A DNA stretch of 64,000 bases from DASRHT01 sp035293765 (GCA_035293765.1 DATGMF010000059.1:62001-126000), one strand, 5' to 3'; positions 25,651 to 37,081 are shown, counted from the first letter of the stretch. Translations and numbers: made by a program. The notes: generated from the sequence alone by a model not told the origin.

Positions 25651-27402
25651 ATGACACAAACAGAAGAGACCACCACGACGCTATTTGCCGGTATCGATGA
25701 TACGGTCGCGAGCTGGCTGAGCGCGTGGAAGGTGCCTGGACTGGCGCTGGCAGTGGTAAAGGATGGCGAGATGGTATTTGCACGCGGCTTTGGTAAGCGC
25801 GATCTGACCGGCGGCGAGGCCGTGACCCCGCAGACCATCTTTGCCATTGGCTCCAGTTCTAAAGCGTTCACGGCTGCTTCCCTGGCTATGCTGGTGGATG
25901 AAGGCAAGCTCAATTGGGATCGACCTGTGCGCGAGTATATTCCTTTTTTCAAACTCTATGATACTGTGGCAAGCGAGCGCATCACCCCGCGCGACCTGCT
26001 GATCCACAATTCCGGCCTTCCACGGCACGATCTGGCCTGGTACCGCTCCAGCAGGTCGCGCAAAGAGCTCGTCGAAGGGCTGCGTTACCTTGAGCCCAGC
26101 AAAGATTTTCGCAGCACCTGGCAGTATCAAAATATGATGTACGCCACCGCGGGCTATCTGGTGGAATGCGTCAGCGGGCTGAGCTGGGAAGACTTTGTGC
26201 AACAGCGTATCTTCGCGCCGCTGGGTATGAGCAATAGCTATGTGAATGATACCAGCGCCCGCGAGCATACCACCAATTACTCGCTCCCTTACAGGGAAAA
26301 AGATGGCGAGATCCAGCAGATCCCGTTTTATAGCCATTGGCAAGCCCTGGGTCCTGCTGGCAGCATCCATTCAAATGTGGAAGACCTGTGCAAATGGCTG
26401 CTGTTGCATCTCAACAAGGGCAAGGTCGGAGATCGTCAGCTAATCTCCGAGGGCCAGATGACGCAACTGCATAGCCCCCAGATGGCAGGCGTTGATCGCG
26501 AACTCATCACGCTGGACCCTAAAAAACTGCCGGAGATTTTCTATAGTAGCTATGCTATGGGCTGGGTCGTCACATCCTATCGCGGCAATGTCCTGTTGCA
26601 TCACGGGGGCAGCATCGGCGGCTTCCATGCGCTGGTGGCCTTTATGCCCAACAACAATATTGGCGTTGCCGTCCTCACCAATACCCACACCAGCATGCTG
26701 GAGACCGTTGCCGTCTATCACATGCTTGACCTGCTGCTAGGCGTGGAACCAGCCGACTGGCATGGTCGCCATATCCAGATCTATCAAGGGCTCATGGATG
26801 CGATGAAGAAGGGGAAAGAGGAACTACACGCCGGTCGCGTCCCCGACACCCGGCCTTCTCACGACTTGAGCGCCTATACCGGCACATTCGAGCATGGCGG
26901 CTATGGACGCGTACTGATTGAGCTGGAGGGAGAACAATTAAAGATCGAGTATAACAACACAAAGGCGTCGCTTGAGCATTTTCACTACGATAGCTTTGTT
27001 TTCTCCTTTGCGGCATTCGATATCGATCTCAAAGTGACCTTCACCGCCAATGCACGCGGCGATATCGAATGCCTTGCCATCCCCTTAGAGGGTAAAGTCG
27101 CGGATATCGTCTTCAAACGGGTCGCCAGCAAGGAGCTTCAGGAGAGCAGCTATCTAGAACAATTCGCGGGTGAGTATGAGATCGTCCTGGGAGAAAACAC
27201 GCTCGCGGTCAGCGTCATTTTGCAGGGTGAGGCGCTCATCGCCAACGCTCCAGGTCAATCTAATGTAGAACTGGAGCCGTATAAAGAGAACGAATTCCGC
27301 TTCAAATCCACCCCTTCGCAGATCATCATTTTCGTGCGCGATGCAGAGGGGCAGATCAGCCACGCTCGTCTACCCGGAGGCATCAGCGCCAGGCGTGTAT
27401 AG
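25651..27402 (+). CDS. beta-lactamase-fold serine hydrolase (class C/EstB type) with DUF3471-like C-terminus
   Basis: This 583-residue protein has the penicillin-binding-protein fold motifs: S68-S-S-K71 (SxxK, in IGSSSKAF), Y159-Q-N161 and HHGGS from His317. A C-terminal beta-rich domain from about residue 400 (AYTGTFEHGGYGRVLIELEG) resembles the lipocalin-like DUF3471 extension of Pab87-type peptidases and esterases. No signal peptide is seen, so it is probably cytoplasmic. Substrate could be an ester, a D-amino-acid peptide or a beta-lactam. AAAGGA lies ten bases before ATG 25651. The regulator upstream probably forms an operon with it. Confidence 0.9.
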   Translation: MTQTEETTTTLFAGIDDTVASWLSAWKVPGLALAVVKDGEMVFARGFGKRDLTGGEAVTPQTIFAIGSSSKAFTAASLAMLVDEGKLNWDRPVREYIPFFKLYDTVASERITPRDLLIHNSGLPRHDLAWYRSSRSRKELVEGLRYLEPSKDFRSTWQYQNMMYATAGYLVECVSGLSWEDFVQQRIFAPLGMSNSYVNDTSAREHTTNYSLPYREKDGEIQQIPFYSHWQALGPAGSIHSNVEDLCKWLLLHLNKGKVGDRQLISEGQMTQLHSPQMAGVDRELITLDPKKLPEIFYSSYAMGWVVTSYRGNVLLHHGGSIGGFHALVAFMPNNNIGVAVLTNTHTSMLETVAVYHMLDLLLGVEPADWHGRHIQIYQGLMDAMKKGKEELHAGRVPDTRPSHDLSAYTGTFEHGGYGRVLIELEGEQLKIEYNNTKASLEHFHYDSFVFSFAAFDIDLKVTFTANARGDIECLAIPLEGKVADIVFKRVASKELQESSYLEQFAGEYEIVLGENTLAVSVILQGEALIANAPGQSNVELEPYKENEFRFKSTPSQIIIFVRDAEGQISHARLPGGISARRV

Positions 27403-27416
27403 CAAAGATGAATGCG

Positions 27417-27545
27417 TTGGGCAAGGTCATCGCAGGCGGGCAGGGCAACCGCCAGGGATTACCCCTAGCCAGACGTCGCAGCGCGGGGCAAGGGGATCGC
27501 AAGGGGGCAGGGCAACCGCCAGGGATTGCCCCTAGCCAGACGTCC
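27417..27545. repeat. 67-bp tandem repeat, two units
   Basis: CAGGGCAACCGCCAGGGATT occurs at 27441 and again at 27508, a 67-bp period. The unit is the reverse complement of the array at 1909-2172. A GACCCGATTGATCGCGTCC repeat follows at about 27567. No gene lies between 27403 and 27673. Confidence 0.8.
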
Positions 27546-27673
27546 TGCTGCACCCCATGCCCGTCCCGACCCGATTGATCGCGTCCGTGTGATCGCCCTG
27601 TCGCATCCATCATGGTGCCAATCCTTTGCGGTTGCCCTGCTTGGACGCGATGATGCAACTGAAGCGCACACGG

Positions 27674-29251
<1,578 letters not shown>

Positions 29252-29283
29252 CGGTAATTCCTTTCAGCCAGATGACCTCTGTA

Positions 29284-29306
29284 GCTCCCCGATTCATCGT
29301 GGGAGC
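29284..29306. repeat. REP-like palindrome
   Basis: GCTCCC and GGGAGC pair around CGATTCATCG, which itself forms a short inner stem, leaving one bulged T. It sits in the 106-bp gap between the acyl-CoA synthetase and the oxidoreductase. Confidence 0.7.
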
Positions 29307-29357
29307 GTTTCTGGCTGGATTAAAAGGGAGTTCCTTCTTTAGCTCGCAATACAGCAT

Positions 29358-30335
29358 TTACTCGATGAGCAGGGCTACTTTGCCCTTCACTTTGCGCTCC
29401 ATCATAGCGCGCAGCGCCTGCGGCGCCTCTTCCAGGGTGTAAGTCGCTGAAATGAACGGTTTAATCTTATCTGATGAGTACCAGGAGAGCAATTCTTGCA
29501 GGTGTTGCTGATTGCGTTCGGGGTCGCGGGCCGTGAACGAGCCCCAGAAGACGCCGACGATGGCACAGCCTTTGAGCAGGGTCAGATTGAGCGGGATGCG
29601 GGGGATCTCGCCATCGGCAAAGCCGACCACCAGATAACGCCCCTCCCAGGCCATGCCACGTAGTGCAGGCTCGGCATATTTGCCACCTACGGGATCGTAG
29701 ATAACATCAACCCCGTTGCCGCCGGTAAGTTCTTTGATGCGGTCCTTGAGATCCTCAGTTGAATAATTAATCACCTCGTCTGCGCCATAGCGTTTACAGA
29801 CTGCCAGCTTCTCATCAGATGAGGCCGCCGCAATTACGCGCGCGCCCATCACCTTTCCCAGCTCGACGGCGGCAAGCCCGACTCCACCGGCAGCGCCAAG
29901 CACCAGCAGAGTTTCGCCGGCTTTGAGATGAGCGCGATCTTTCAAGGCGTAGTGCGATGTGCCATAGGTCATAATAAAAATAGCGGCGGTCGCGAAATCC
30001 ATATTGGGCGGCATGGCAATAATGCGGCTGGCCTCGGTCACTACTTCCTGCGCGTAACCACCCCAGCCGGTGAAGGCAATAACGTGGTCGCCAGGCTTGA
30101 TATGCTCCACGCCCGGCCCGACTTCCTGGACAATGCCTGCCAGCTCTCCGCCAGGCGAAAAGGGCATCGGCGGCTTGAACTGATATTTCCCTTGAATAAT
30201 CAGCGTATCGGGGAAGCTGACGCCGCAGGCTTTGACCTTGATAACCACCTCACCCCGGCCTGCTCGGGGCGACTCCACCTCCTCAATCACCAGATCCTCT
30301 GGTAGACCATATTCTTTGCACAAAACTGCTTTCAT
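29358..30335 (-). CDS. zinc-independent NADPH:quinone oxidoreductase (MDR family)
   Basis: AGGAGG lies ten bases before ATG 30335; an in-frame codon further upstream would add 26 residues without homology. The 325-residue protein has the medium-chain reductase pattern: MKAVLCKEYGLPEDL, the GroES-like segment PFSPGGELAGIVQEVGPGV and the Rossmann site VLGAAGGVGLAAVELGK followed by VIAAASSDEK. The zinc-binding Cys cluster of alcohol dehydrogenases is absent. Likely reactions are reduction of quinones or enoyl/alkenal compounds with NADPH. It could be in the same transcription unit as the acyl-CoA synthetase. Confidence 0.92.
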   Translation of the reverse strand: MKAVLCKEYGLPEDLVIEEVESPRAGRGEVVIKVKACGVSFPDTLIIQGKYQFKPPMPFSPGGELAGIVQEVGPGVEHIKPGDHVIAFTGWGGYAQEVVTEASRIIAMPPNMDFATAAIFIMTYGTSHYALKDRAHLKAGETLLVLGAAGGVGLAAVELGKVMGARVIAAASSDEKLAVCKRYGADEVINYSTEDLKDRIKELTGGNGVDVIYDPVGGKYAEPALRGMAWEGRYLVVGFADGEIPRIPLNLTLLKGCAIVGVFWGSFTARDPERNQQHLQELLSWYSSDKIKPFISATYTLEEAPQALRAMMERKVKGKVALLIE

Positions 30336-30439
30336 GGCAGATGTTCCTCCTGGGATTGTAAAAGTGAGAAGAAGGGTGCCGCTCGTTCCTAAAATCCTCT
30401 GGATAAGAATCAATCATCACCTGACCATATTATAGCAGA

Positions 30440-30479
30440 AAAAAAGTGGATTACTGAGTATCGCCCTACTCAGTAATCC
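30440..30479 (-). terminator. intrinsic terminator on the minus strand
   Basis: GGATTACTGAGTA (30448-30460) pairs with TACTCAGTAATCC (30467-30479) with a 6-base loop, and the run of seven A residues to its left becomes a U-tract on the minus strand. It would stop transcription coming from the small gene at 30798-31172. Confidence 0.75.
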
Positions 30480-30797
30480 GCCTTTAGTGAAATCTGGCCC
30501 CCGGTCCTTGTTGAGGAGCCACAGCGTAAAAAGGATTTCCCCCAACCTTTTTACGTCGCTGACTGTCACACTAATTATTACGTAAGCAGGTTACACTATA
30601 AAATTATAGCAACTCCATTTGTATGATCGATTTGTACAGGTTATACTATTCCAAAAGCTGAGTTTTCCCTGCATGAAAAATATATTTAAGGGTATATCGT
30701 CACCATACACCACTAAATGACTGATTGTCATTTTTATATAAAATTCGCCTGTATCTACTTATTTTATCCTGCCGCTTTTCAATTTGCGGATTTTTCC
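30480..30797. other. AT-rich intergenic region with one more hairpin
   Basis: CGTAAAAAGG (30525-30534) pairs with CCTTTTTACG (30546-30555), with an 11-base loop and no U-tract. The remainder is AT-rich and shows no credible gene. An open frame at 30717-30905 has no ribosome binding site. Confidence 0.45.
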
Positions 30798-31172
30798 TCA
30801 CATATCAAACTCTTTCAGGACGTGACTGAGACGCAGCCGCCATACATGAACTGTTGCCACCACCGCATCTCTTTCCTCATTTTTGGGAAAAAGGCGCTTG
30901 ATTAATGAGACAAAATGATCCAGTACAGCCAATAATTCTTCCAGTTCTACAGCAGTTAGAAAAAGTTGTACTTGCTTGACATCTCCCGTTGTCAATTGCT
31001 GCGCCATCCGCCCCTGCAATTGTGCAACAAAACGTATGCGCCCGGCATGCTTCCCTGATGCAGATGCCTTTTGTAAATACCGGTGATATCCCCTTAATAC
31101 ATCAGCCATTGTTGCTAACTCTTGCAGCGAAAACCATATTTGCGGGATTATCTCTTGAGACATCTCTTCCAT
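30798..31172 (-). CDS. hypothetical helical protein
   Basis: ATG 31172 is preferred because GAGGA lies eight bases upstream; the longer open frame would add a basic, unlikely leader. The 124-residue product (MEEMSQEIIPQIWFSLQELA and onward) is predicted almost entirely helical and contains a leucine-rich stretch, LFLTAVELEELLAVLDHFVS. I do not recognise the family. It is the second gene of a likely two-gene unit, 92 bp after the gene at 31265-31507, and is followed by an intrinsic terminator. Confidence 0.55.
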   Translation of the reverse strand: MEEMSQEIIPQIWFSLQELATMADVLRGYHRYLQKASASGKHAGRIRFVAQLQGRMAQQLTTGDVKQVQLFLTAVELEELLAVLDHFVSLIKRLFPKNEERDAVVATVHVWRLRLSHVLKEFDM

Positions 31173-31264
31173 TGCTCGTTCCTCACACTTACCCACAGGC
31201 GAAATATACCTTATACGGCGTATGGTATCTCTTGCATTCTTCCTCAAGCGCCTGCATGCTTTGG

Positions 31265-31507
31265 TTACGATGTTGTAGTGTGACATCTTCCCTCTTCCAG
31301 TCCCCATGTGGGCTTTTCCATCAGCAAAATCACCTCTTCATGTTTCCCCTCTCGAATAAGTTGCAAGAGACGCTTCGCTCCGCGCTCCATACGGGCGGTA
31401 ATGACTTCATGGCTGGCAACAACCGCAAAGCCGTTGAGTCCCTGTCGAGCTGCTTGCTCTTGCAAGATTTGTTCTTGTCTGAATCGTGCTATCTCACTTG
31501 AAGACAT
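31265..31507 (-). CDS. small helical protein, unknown function
   Basis: AAAGGA is spaced ten bases before ATG 31507, giving 80 residues (MSSSEIARFRQEQILQEQAA and onward). The product is charged and mostly helical, without membrane segments. The following gene on the same strand is also a small helical protein. Function is unknown. It is transcribed divergently from the SARP-like regulator at 31753. Confidence 0.5.
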   Translation of the reverse strand: MSSSEIARFRQEQILQEQAARQGLNGFAVVASHEVITARMERGAKRLLQLIREGKHEEVILLMEKPTWGLEEGRCHTTTS

Positions 31508-31752
31508 GATTAAAGATCCTTTCGTTCGGCCCAGTCTTAGTTGCACCAAAGGAGAGCATACAATACTTGAGTAGAGCGATACTGAGAGGAAAACGTAGAG
31601 AAAAACTCGTAGAGAGCCTGGAATGGGTTATGACGCAAGAGGCTATACAGGTAGGAGGTGCTATGGTACAATCATGGAAGAATCGGCTCAATCGTGGGTA
31701 AACCGCATGAAAACCGTCGAATAGGCATTTCGATGGAGGGAGAGGAAGGAAG

Positions 31753-33723
31753 ATGATAGACACGATGGGGGCGTCGCCGCTTGTTCGCGTGTGGTTGTTC
31801 GGGCCATTTCTCGCTGAGTATCGTGACCAGGATGGCACCTGGAAAGTGGTAGAAAAGGCCATATGGGAAAGAGGCTATAGTCGGTCTCTTTTTCGAAGAT
31901 TACTCTGCGCTCATGGTAGAAGAGCTGCACGCAGGCTTTTACTTGATGACCTGTGGCCCGATCATCAGGAGCCAGCACTTGCAGATCAATATCTGAGCGA
32001 TGCCGTTTCCAGTCTACGAAAAGCGATACCTCTCCCTGCTCTCCTTCCGAAAGAAGGAAAAGGGACGAGTTATGTGCTTCCTGATCAGTCTATTTTGTGG
32101 ACTGATCATGATGCCTTTCAAGCCCTGCTCAAGGAGGCCGAGCAGATCGGGCGTACAAGTGCCCGTGCCGTACCGTTGTTAGAGCAAGCCAGTGCCTATC
32201 TCCAACGGGGAGAGTTTTTAGAAGGCCAGTCAGGGCTGCGGTGTTATAGCAGACGGGCCACCATGGAGCGGATGCAGTATAATAGCTCTCTCTGGTTGGC
32301 TCAAGTCTATGAGCAGCAAGGCTTGATCGGACAGGCGGAAATGCAGTACAGCAGACTCTTAGAGGACAACCCAACCGATGAAGAGGTCCTCTGCCAGCTC
32401 ATCCGTTTGCTGCGTCGGCAAGGAAAGACCCACCTGGCACGCAAGTGCTATCGGGATGCCCAAGCTGCTTTCACACAAGCACAGGTCCCACTCTCGTCTG
32501 CCACTGAGGCGCTGATCCAACAGGTCCTCCACGAACTTCCATCGGTGACAAGCTCTCAAGCAGAGGATCTCCCCTTGTTTGTGCCCTATGAGCGGCCCAA
32601 GCATGATACAACCCTCCCTGTCTCTTCTTCACGCATATCCCCTGCTTCCCTCGATGGTTGGTCTCTCGCGCTCACACATGATACAATACGAAAAGATGTC
32701 AGCAGCGATCTGGAGGGACATGATTTGGATAAGCTACGCCGCGACTTGATGAAACTGGCAATACAAGTGCCTTTGTTCTCCTTCCCACTGGGAAGGGACT
32801 TCTTAAACCTCCCAGTTGAGGAGTACCTGGCCCATTGTAAGCTGTTAGTGCAAGATTGTTGGAAGCTGATGGGAGGAAAGTTCCTCTCTATCGCGGAACA
32901 TATCCTCTCGGCACAAATGCAGCCATTGATGCAGATCGTGTATAGTCCCTCTCCTTTGAGAAAAGAGGCGGCCTCCATCGCTACCCAGGCGAAGATCGTC
33001 CAGGCCATTTTAGTCATGCATCGCTTTGATCTTGCTGCGAGGGAACTCTGCTGTATGGAGGCGATTACCTGTGCTCGGCTCTCAGAGAATCCCCGCCTCT
33101 CTTCCCTTGCTTTGATGTACCTGGGGTTTACCTATGTCTATCACAGTATCCCTCGCCAACCGGAGCGCGCCGTGCTCCTGTTTCAAGAGGCGCTCCAATG
33201 CTTAGATGGGGAAGAGCCATTACTCCGTGCAGCAATTCATAGCGGTCTTGCCGCTGCCCTGGCCCAATGTCAGCGAGAGCAAGAGGCGCTAGAGAGCCTG
33301 GAACAAGCACAAACATGGTATCCCTCAGATCCTGAACTCGACCCCAGTTTTGGATTGATCGACGCTGGACAAGCACTGTTCTCATGGCGGGTCGGGCAAG
33401 CCTTGCTTGATCTTGCACAGCATGCTCCTGAGCAGGGATACTATGAGCAAGCGCAACAGACCTTTGAACACGGTCTTGCTCTGCCAGCCATTGCCGACCG
33501 CCATACCAGTCAAATACTCATTTGCAGAGCAGCCACCGCACGAGGGCTTGGTGATTTAGAACTCTATGAGGCCAGCTTGAGAGGCGGGCTGGTGTTAGCC
33601 AAAGAGATAGGCAGTCAGAAGAGGTTCATAGAGGCACAGACGCTTTTTCAGGAGACTCCCCCTGCCTGGCTGACAGATCGACGTATTCAAGCGTTGAAGG
33701 AAGAGTTCTTTATACCTGTATAG
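31753..33723 (+). CDS. SARP/BTAD-type transcriptional regulator with TPR-like C-terminus
   Basis: ATG 31753 follows GAGGAAGGAAG. Of 656 residues, about 10-110 form an OmpR-like winged helix (VRVWLFGPFLAEYRD, LLLDDLWPDHQEPALADQYL, SDAVSSLRKAI). About 115-265 form a bacterial transcriptional activator domain (LLEQASAYLQRGEFLEGQSG, QAEMQYSRLLEDNPTDEEVL). The C-terminal half is made of helical TPR-like repeats. There is no NB-ARC domain between, unlike AfsR. Targets are unknown; the adjacent TIR pair lies convergently on the other strand. Confidence 0.85.
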   Translation: MIDTMGASPLVRVWLFGPFLAEYRDQDGTWKVVEKAIWERGYSRSLFRRLLCAHGRRAARRLLLDDLWPDHQEPALADQYLSDAVSSLRKAIPLPALLPKEGKGTSYVLPDQSILWTDHDAFQALLKEAEQIGRTSARAVPLLEQASAYLQRGEFLEGQSGLRCYSRRATMERMQYNSSLWLAQVYEQQGLIGQAEMQYSRLLEDNPTDEEVLCQLIRLLRRQGKTHLARKCYRDAQAAFTQAQVPLSSATEALIQQVLHELPSVTSSQAEDLPLFVPYERPKHDTTLPVSSSRISPASLDGWSLALTHDTIRKDVSSDLEGHDLDKLRRDLMKLAIQVPLFSFPLGRDFLNLPVEEYLAHCKLLVQDCWKLMGGKFLSIAEHILSAQMQPLMQIVYSPSPLRKEAASIATQAKIVQAILVMHRFDLAARELCCMEAITCARLSENPRLSSLALMYLGFTYVYHSIPRQPERAVLLFQEALQCLDGEEPLLRAAIHSGLAAALAQCQREQEALESLEQAQTWYPSDPELDPSFGLIDAGQALFSWRVGQALLDLAQHAPEQGYYEQAQQTFEHGLALPAIADRHTSQILICRAATARGLGDLELYEASLRGGLVLAKEIGSQKRFIEAQTLFQETPPAWLTDRRIQALKEEFFIPV

Positions 33724-33804
33724 GGATCGTATGACTGAATAGGGAAGCTGTGCGGGGGCATTTTCCAGAAAAGTGATGGGGTAGGATTAAGCTTATTCTT
33801 AATT

Positions 33805-36612
33805 TTAATTATTAGATGAGTTGAGCCAGGGCATTAGCTTCTTGAAAAAATTTCTCTGAGGCTGCTCTGTATTTGGTGGAGTGCTTTGTATCTGGCTGGT
33901 AAGGTTTTGTCTTTTTTGCAACGCAGTTTGATTATTGGGATCAATATTTAGCGCCTGGGTATATTCATCGAAAGCCCTTTGATATTCTTGACATAGTTCG
34001 TATGCATAGCCCCGCCAGCAATATACTTGGGTAGACCTGTCGCCATATATCATAGCTTTTGTATAAGCGTCAATAGCATCTTCTGGTCTTTTCATGAGTA
34101 CGAAAGCATCCCCTATATATCTGTGGATAGAAGCGTTTTGGGGGTCGCTGTACAATTTTCTTTCAAAAAAGAAGTAGATCTCTTGAAGAGTATATCGATA
34201 CTCCACCTGCCACTGTATTGATTTGTCAAATCTATATGCATGCTTTAAGCAAATTAACGCTTGTTCATAAGATCCCTGTTTCTGAAGCGCGGCACCTTTA
34301 CCACTGTAAGCATTAGCTAAATCCGCTTTCATATGATCGATTTTGTGCATGCGCTTAATTATATCATCAAATATTTGAATTGCCTCTTTAAACCTTTTCA
34401 TTGTAAGTAATACTTCGCTCAAAGTTTTTTGGAATTGCAGCGGGACGACATCAGAGTTAGAACTAAAAGCTATTTTGTATATTTTGTACATCTCATATGC
34501 CAGGGAGTACTGATTCACTTGAGAATAACATTTCCCTTTTAGGAAGTAGCATTCACTAAGTTGAGGTTGAAGTTCTAATGCTCGATCAAAAGCTGCAATC
34601 GCCTCTTGAAAGAGACCACGTAGAATATGTATTTTCCCTAATCCAATGTAGGCTAATGCCTGCTCCTGGAGAGCATTAGCCTTCTCATAATGAGAATACG
34701 AAGTATTCAAAGTATTGTCGTCAAATTGCGAATCAGAGCGTTCAGCACAGTGATAGTAAGCATCACCAAGCGCAATCTCGATATCAGCTTCAGCAATTTT
34801 TGATTTGCTACTATTACAATGCTGGCGTGCATTTTCAAAATAACTCAAGGCTCTACCAATATCACCGAGTTCAATGAACGTTCTTGCCATCTCTAAATGT
34901 GCCTCGGCCATAGCAGGTGCATAGGAGGTAGCGGTACTAAAGCAGTGCTGTGCTTTTTCCCAATCTTTAAGGGCACAGTATACCTTACCCCAACCAAAGT
35001 ATGTTGCTTCTTTACGCCCACCGTGGTCTGCGGCTTCTTGATAATACTTTACTGCCTGACCATAATAATACTCCGCTTGGTTTTGCTGGTCTCCGCAAAG
35101 GGACGCTATGTGTCCCAGAGCTAGAAATACCTCTGCATAGTGCAGCAAGAAGTCAACAGACCGAAGACCATAGTGAGATGCTTGTTCATATAATTTTTGA
35201 GCTTCCCGGTAGCGTTGAAGGGATTCTAATACTTGACCCATGCCATAATAATGACGTGCATTATTGGGTTCTAAAACAAGGGCCTTATTAAAGTCTTTTA
35301 AAGCATCTTCCAGGTTTTTGAATGCCAACAAAGCATAGCCTTTACTGCTATAGGCACGAGCTTCGCAAGAATCAAGCTGAATTGCCCGCTCATATGCTTT
35401 AACAGCATCTTGAAAACGACCTGAGAGGTAGAGAATATCTCCCCACCCTACATATCCTAAAGCAAAGTTAGGATGGCTGGCTGTAAGTTCGGTATAAATT
35501 TCCCGGGCTTGCTCATAAAAACTATGGGATTGTGAATGAATATATCGCTCAAGATATATTTGGCCGATTTTGTCCAGATATTTCGGATTATAAGGATTGA
35601 AATCTTTTGCTTTAGAGTAAGCACTTAACATTTGCTCGAAATTGGAAGCCTGACCACTCAGCTTCTGATGGGCATCTCCCGTTGCACAGTAAGCTTCGGC
35701 GCACAATTGTTTTTGTACAGCGACTGCGATATTAGCCAAAGCATGTACCTTCTGAAATTCTATGAGAGCCTCATCTATTTTTCCCATAGCTAAAAAAGCA
35801 TGCCCCTTATAACAAATTTGAATGAGCTCTAGTTGTTTGCTGGCAGAAGAAGAAATATCTTTTCCTTTTGGTTGGGTCGGAGAATTCTGCTGAATCTGCG
35901 GGCATTGATAAAAAATACTGTTGAAGCACTGTTCTGCCTCTTCGTGCCTATTCATCTGGCGCAAGTCTTGCCCCTTGCGGAAAAGCGCAGGAGGATAGTT
36001 AGAAACATATTGGAAGCTTCGTTCGTAAGCTGCAAGCGCTTCAACGAAGCGCCTCTTATGGGAATAGTTAAGTCCTTCCTGGACCCACTTGTTGGCAAGT
36101 ATCAACGTAACTTCACTGTCTATTTTACCAACAAGTAGCCTAAAAGCTTCCTCTGGAGTATTTGTTGATGCAATAGGTTTATCTTCTCCAAAGAAGATTG
36201 GAAATTTGCAGAATTCTGAAGCCGTCCAGTGATAATCTTTTGCAATGATTGGCCAGATATGTATCCCTTTTTCGGAACACTCATTGAGAAGAGCTATCAT
36301 CTTCCTGCCATATTTAGCTTCAAAATCTCTACCATATTTGGCTTCAAAATCGCTACTGAGAAAGAGCGTAATGACGTCAACCTCTTCAAACCGGGATTTC
36401 AAATAGTCATAGGGATCTCCGCCTGCAGGAGCAGCATGGTGTAAATTTTCAATTTTATTACGTAGTACTGATAAATGATTATAAAACTGATCAAAGTGAT
36501 ACTTATCCTCTTCATCGTGAAGATGATATATTTTGATATGCTTAGTTGGTTCAGAATCCCTTGTAGGGCCTGATGGCGTAGCGATTTTCTCCATCTTATA
36601 CATTCTTCCCAT
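33805..36612 (-). CDS. TIR-like domain fused to a long TPR array
   Basis: This 935-residue protein begins with a diverged TIR/TIR-like domain (residues about 25-165: IKIYHLHDEEDKYHFDQFYN, then VDVITLFLSSDFEAKYG and HIWPIIAKDYHWTASEFCKF). The rest, to about residue 910, is a continuous array of roughly twenty TPRs such as ARAYSSKGYALLAFKNLEDA. An 8-residue tandem duplication (DFEAKYGR twice) comes from a 24-bp repeat. The start overlaps the end of the TIR gene by 17 bp, so the two are translationally linked; starts at 36603 or 36594 are possible. The region is much more AT-rich than its neighbours, which suggests transfer. A role in defence or signalling is inferred. Confidence 0.8.
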   Translation of the reverse strand: MGRMYKMEKIATPSGPTRDSEPTKHIKIYHLHDEEDKYHFDQFYNHLSVLRNKIENLHHAAPAGGDPYDYLKSRFEEVDVITLFLSSDFEAKYGRDFEAKYGRKMIALLNECSEKGIHIWPIIAKDYHWTASEFCKFPIFFGEDKPIASTNTPEEAFRLLVGKIDSEVTLILANKWVQEGLNYSHKRRFVEALAAYERSFQYVSNYPPALFRKGQDLRQMNRHEEAEQCFNSIFYQCPQIQQNSPTQPKGKDISSSASKQLELIQICYKGHAFLAMGKIDEALIEFQKVHALANIAVAVQKQLCAEAYCATGDAHQKLSGQASNFEQMLSAYSKAKDFNPYNPKYLDKIGQIYLERYIHSQSHSFYEQAREIYTELTASHPNFALGYVGWGDILYLSGRFQDAVKAYERAIQLDSCEARAYSSKGYALLAFKNLEDALKDFNKALVLEPNNARHYYGMGQVLESLQRYREAQKLYEQASHYGLRSVDFLLHYAEVFLALGHIASLCGDQQNQAEYYYGQAVKYYQEAADHGGRKEATYFGWGKVYCALKDWEKAQHCFSTATSYAPAMAEAHLEMARTFIELGDIGRALSYFENARQHCNSSKSKIAEADIEIALGDAYYHCAERSDSQFDDNTLNTSYSHYEKANALQEQALAYIGLGKIHILRGLFQEAIAAFDRALELQPQLSECYFLKGKCYSQVNQYSLAYEMYKIYKIAFSSNSDVVPLQFQKTLSEVLLTMKRFKEAIQIFDDIIKRMHKIDHMKADLANAYSGKGAALQKQGSYEQALICLKHAYRFDKSIQWQVEYRYTLQEIYFFFERKLYSDPQNASIHRYIGDAFVLMKRPEDAIDAYTKAMIYGDRSTQVYCWRGYAYELCQEYQRAFDEYTQALNIDPNNQTALQKRQNLTSQIQSTPPNTEQPQRNFFKKLMPWLNSSNN

Positions 36613-37081
36613 TGATAATTCCGATGACTCTTGCTATCTCCTTAGCCACTTCTTTCAAAGTTGTACCACGATTATAAGCTCTTGTTATGGGCTTATAATC
36701 TCTAGGGATCACTTGTAATCCTAATTTACCAAAAAGCGTTTCTTGCCAATCAACGTCTTTCAGTAGTATTGGAATGACTTTTACTTCCCCTGATTTGATC
36801 CTGGCTAAAGTACTCGGTGACTCTATAAGATCATAGCTGTTAGAACTTATAAAGTCGGGACTGATCAAGCAAAGAATAATATTTGCCTCCTCAAAATGTT
36901 TTGCGATCTCTTTTTCCTTGTTTTCACCCGCTAGAATTTTTTGTTCATCCCAGATTCGAAAACATCCCTGACGCTCCATTAGCTTCAGATGCGATTCTAA
37001 CTGGTTTTTCTGTTTTTCATCTTTAGGTGAGTATGATAGAAAGATTTTGACTGGTTTGACAGAATCTGATCTAGATGGCAT
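36596..37081 (-). CDS. TIR domain protein
   Basis: The 161-residue product is essentially one TIR domain: VKIFLSYSPKDEKQKNQLES (betaA, box 1), FRIWDEQKILAGEN (betaB/BB loop), NIILCLISPDFISSNSYD (betaC to alphaC) and VIPILLKDVDWQETLFGKLG (betaD), ending RDYKPITRAYN. This is the bacterial TIR type often found with TPR, NACHT or AAA modules. Whether it is an NADase is open: Glu lies in YDLIESP, one residue off the usual D-x-E spacing. GGAG precedes ATG 37081. A TTGATA-18-TATAAT promoter drives the pair. Confidence 0.88.
   Translation of the reverse strand: MPSRSDSVKPVKIFLSYSPKDEKQKNQLESHLKLMERQGCFRIWDEQKILAGENKEKEIAKHFEEANIILCLISPDFISSNSYDLIESPSTLARIKSGEVKVIPILLKDVDWQETLFGKLGLQVIPRDYKPITRAYNRGTTLKEVAKEIARVIGIINGKNV

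Noticed and set aside
30717..30905. 62-codon plus-strand frame
   Set aside because: No ribosome binding site, overlaps the end of a better-supported minus-strand gene and has AT-rich random composition.
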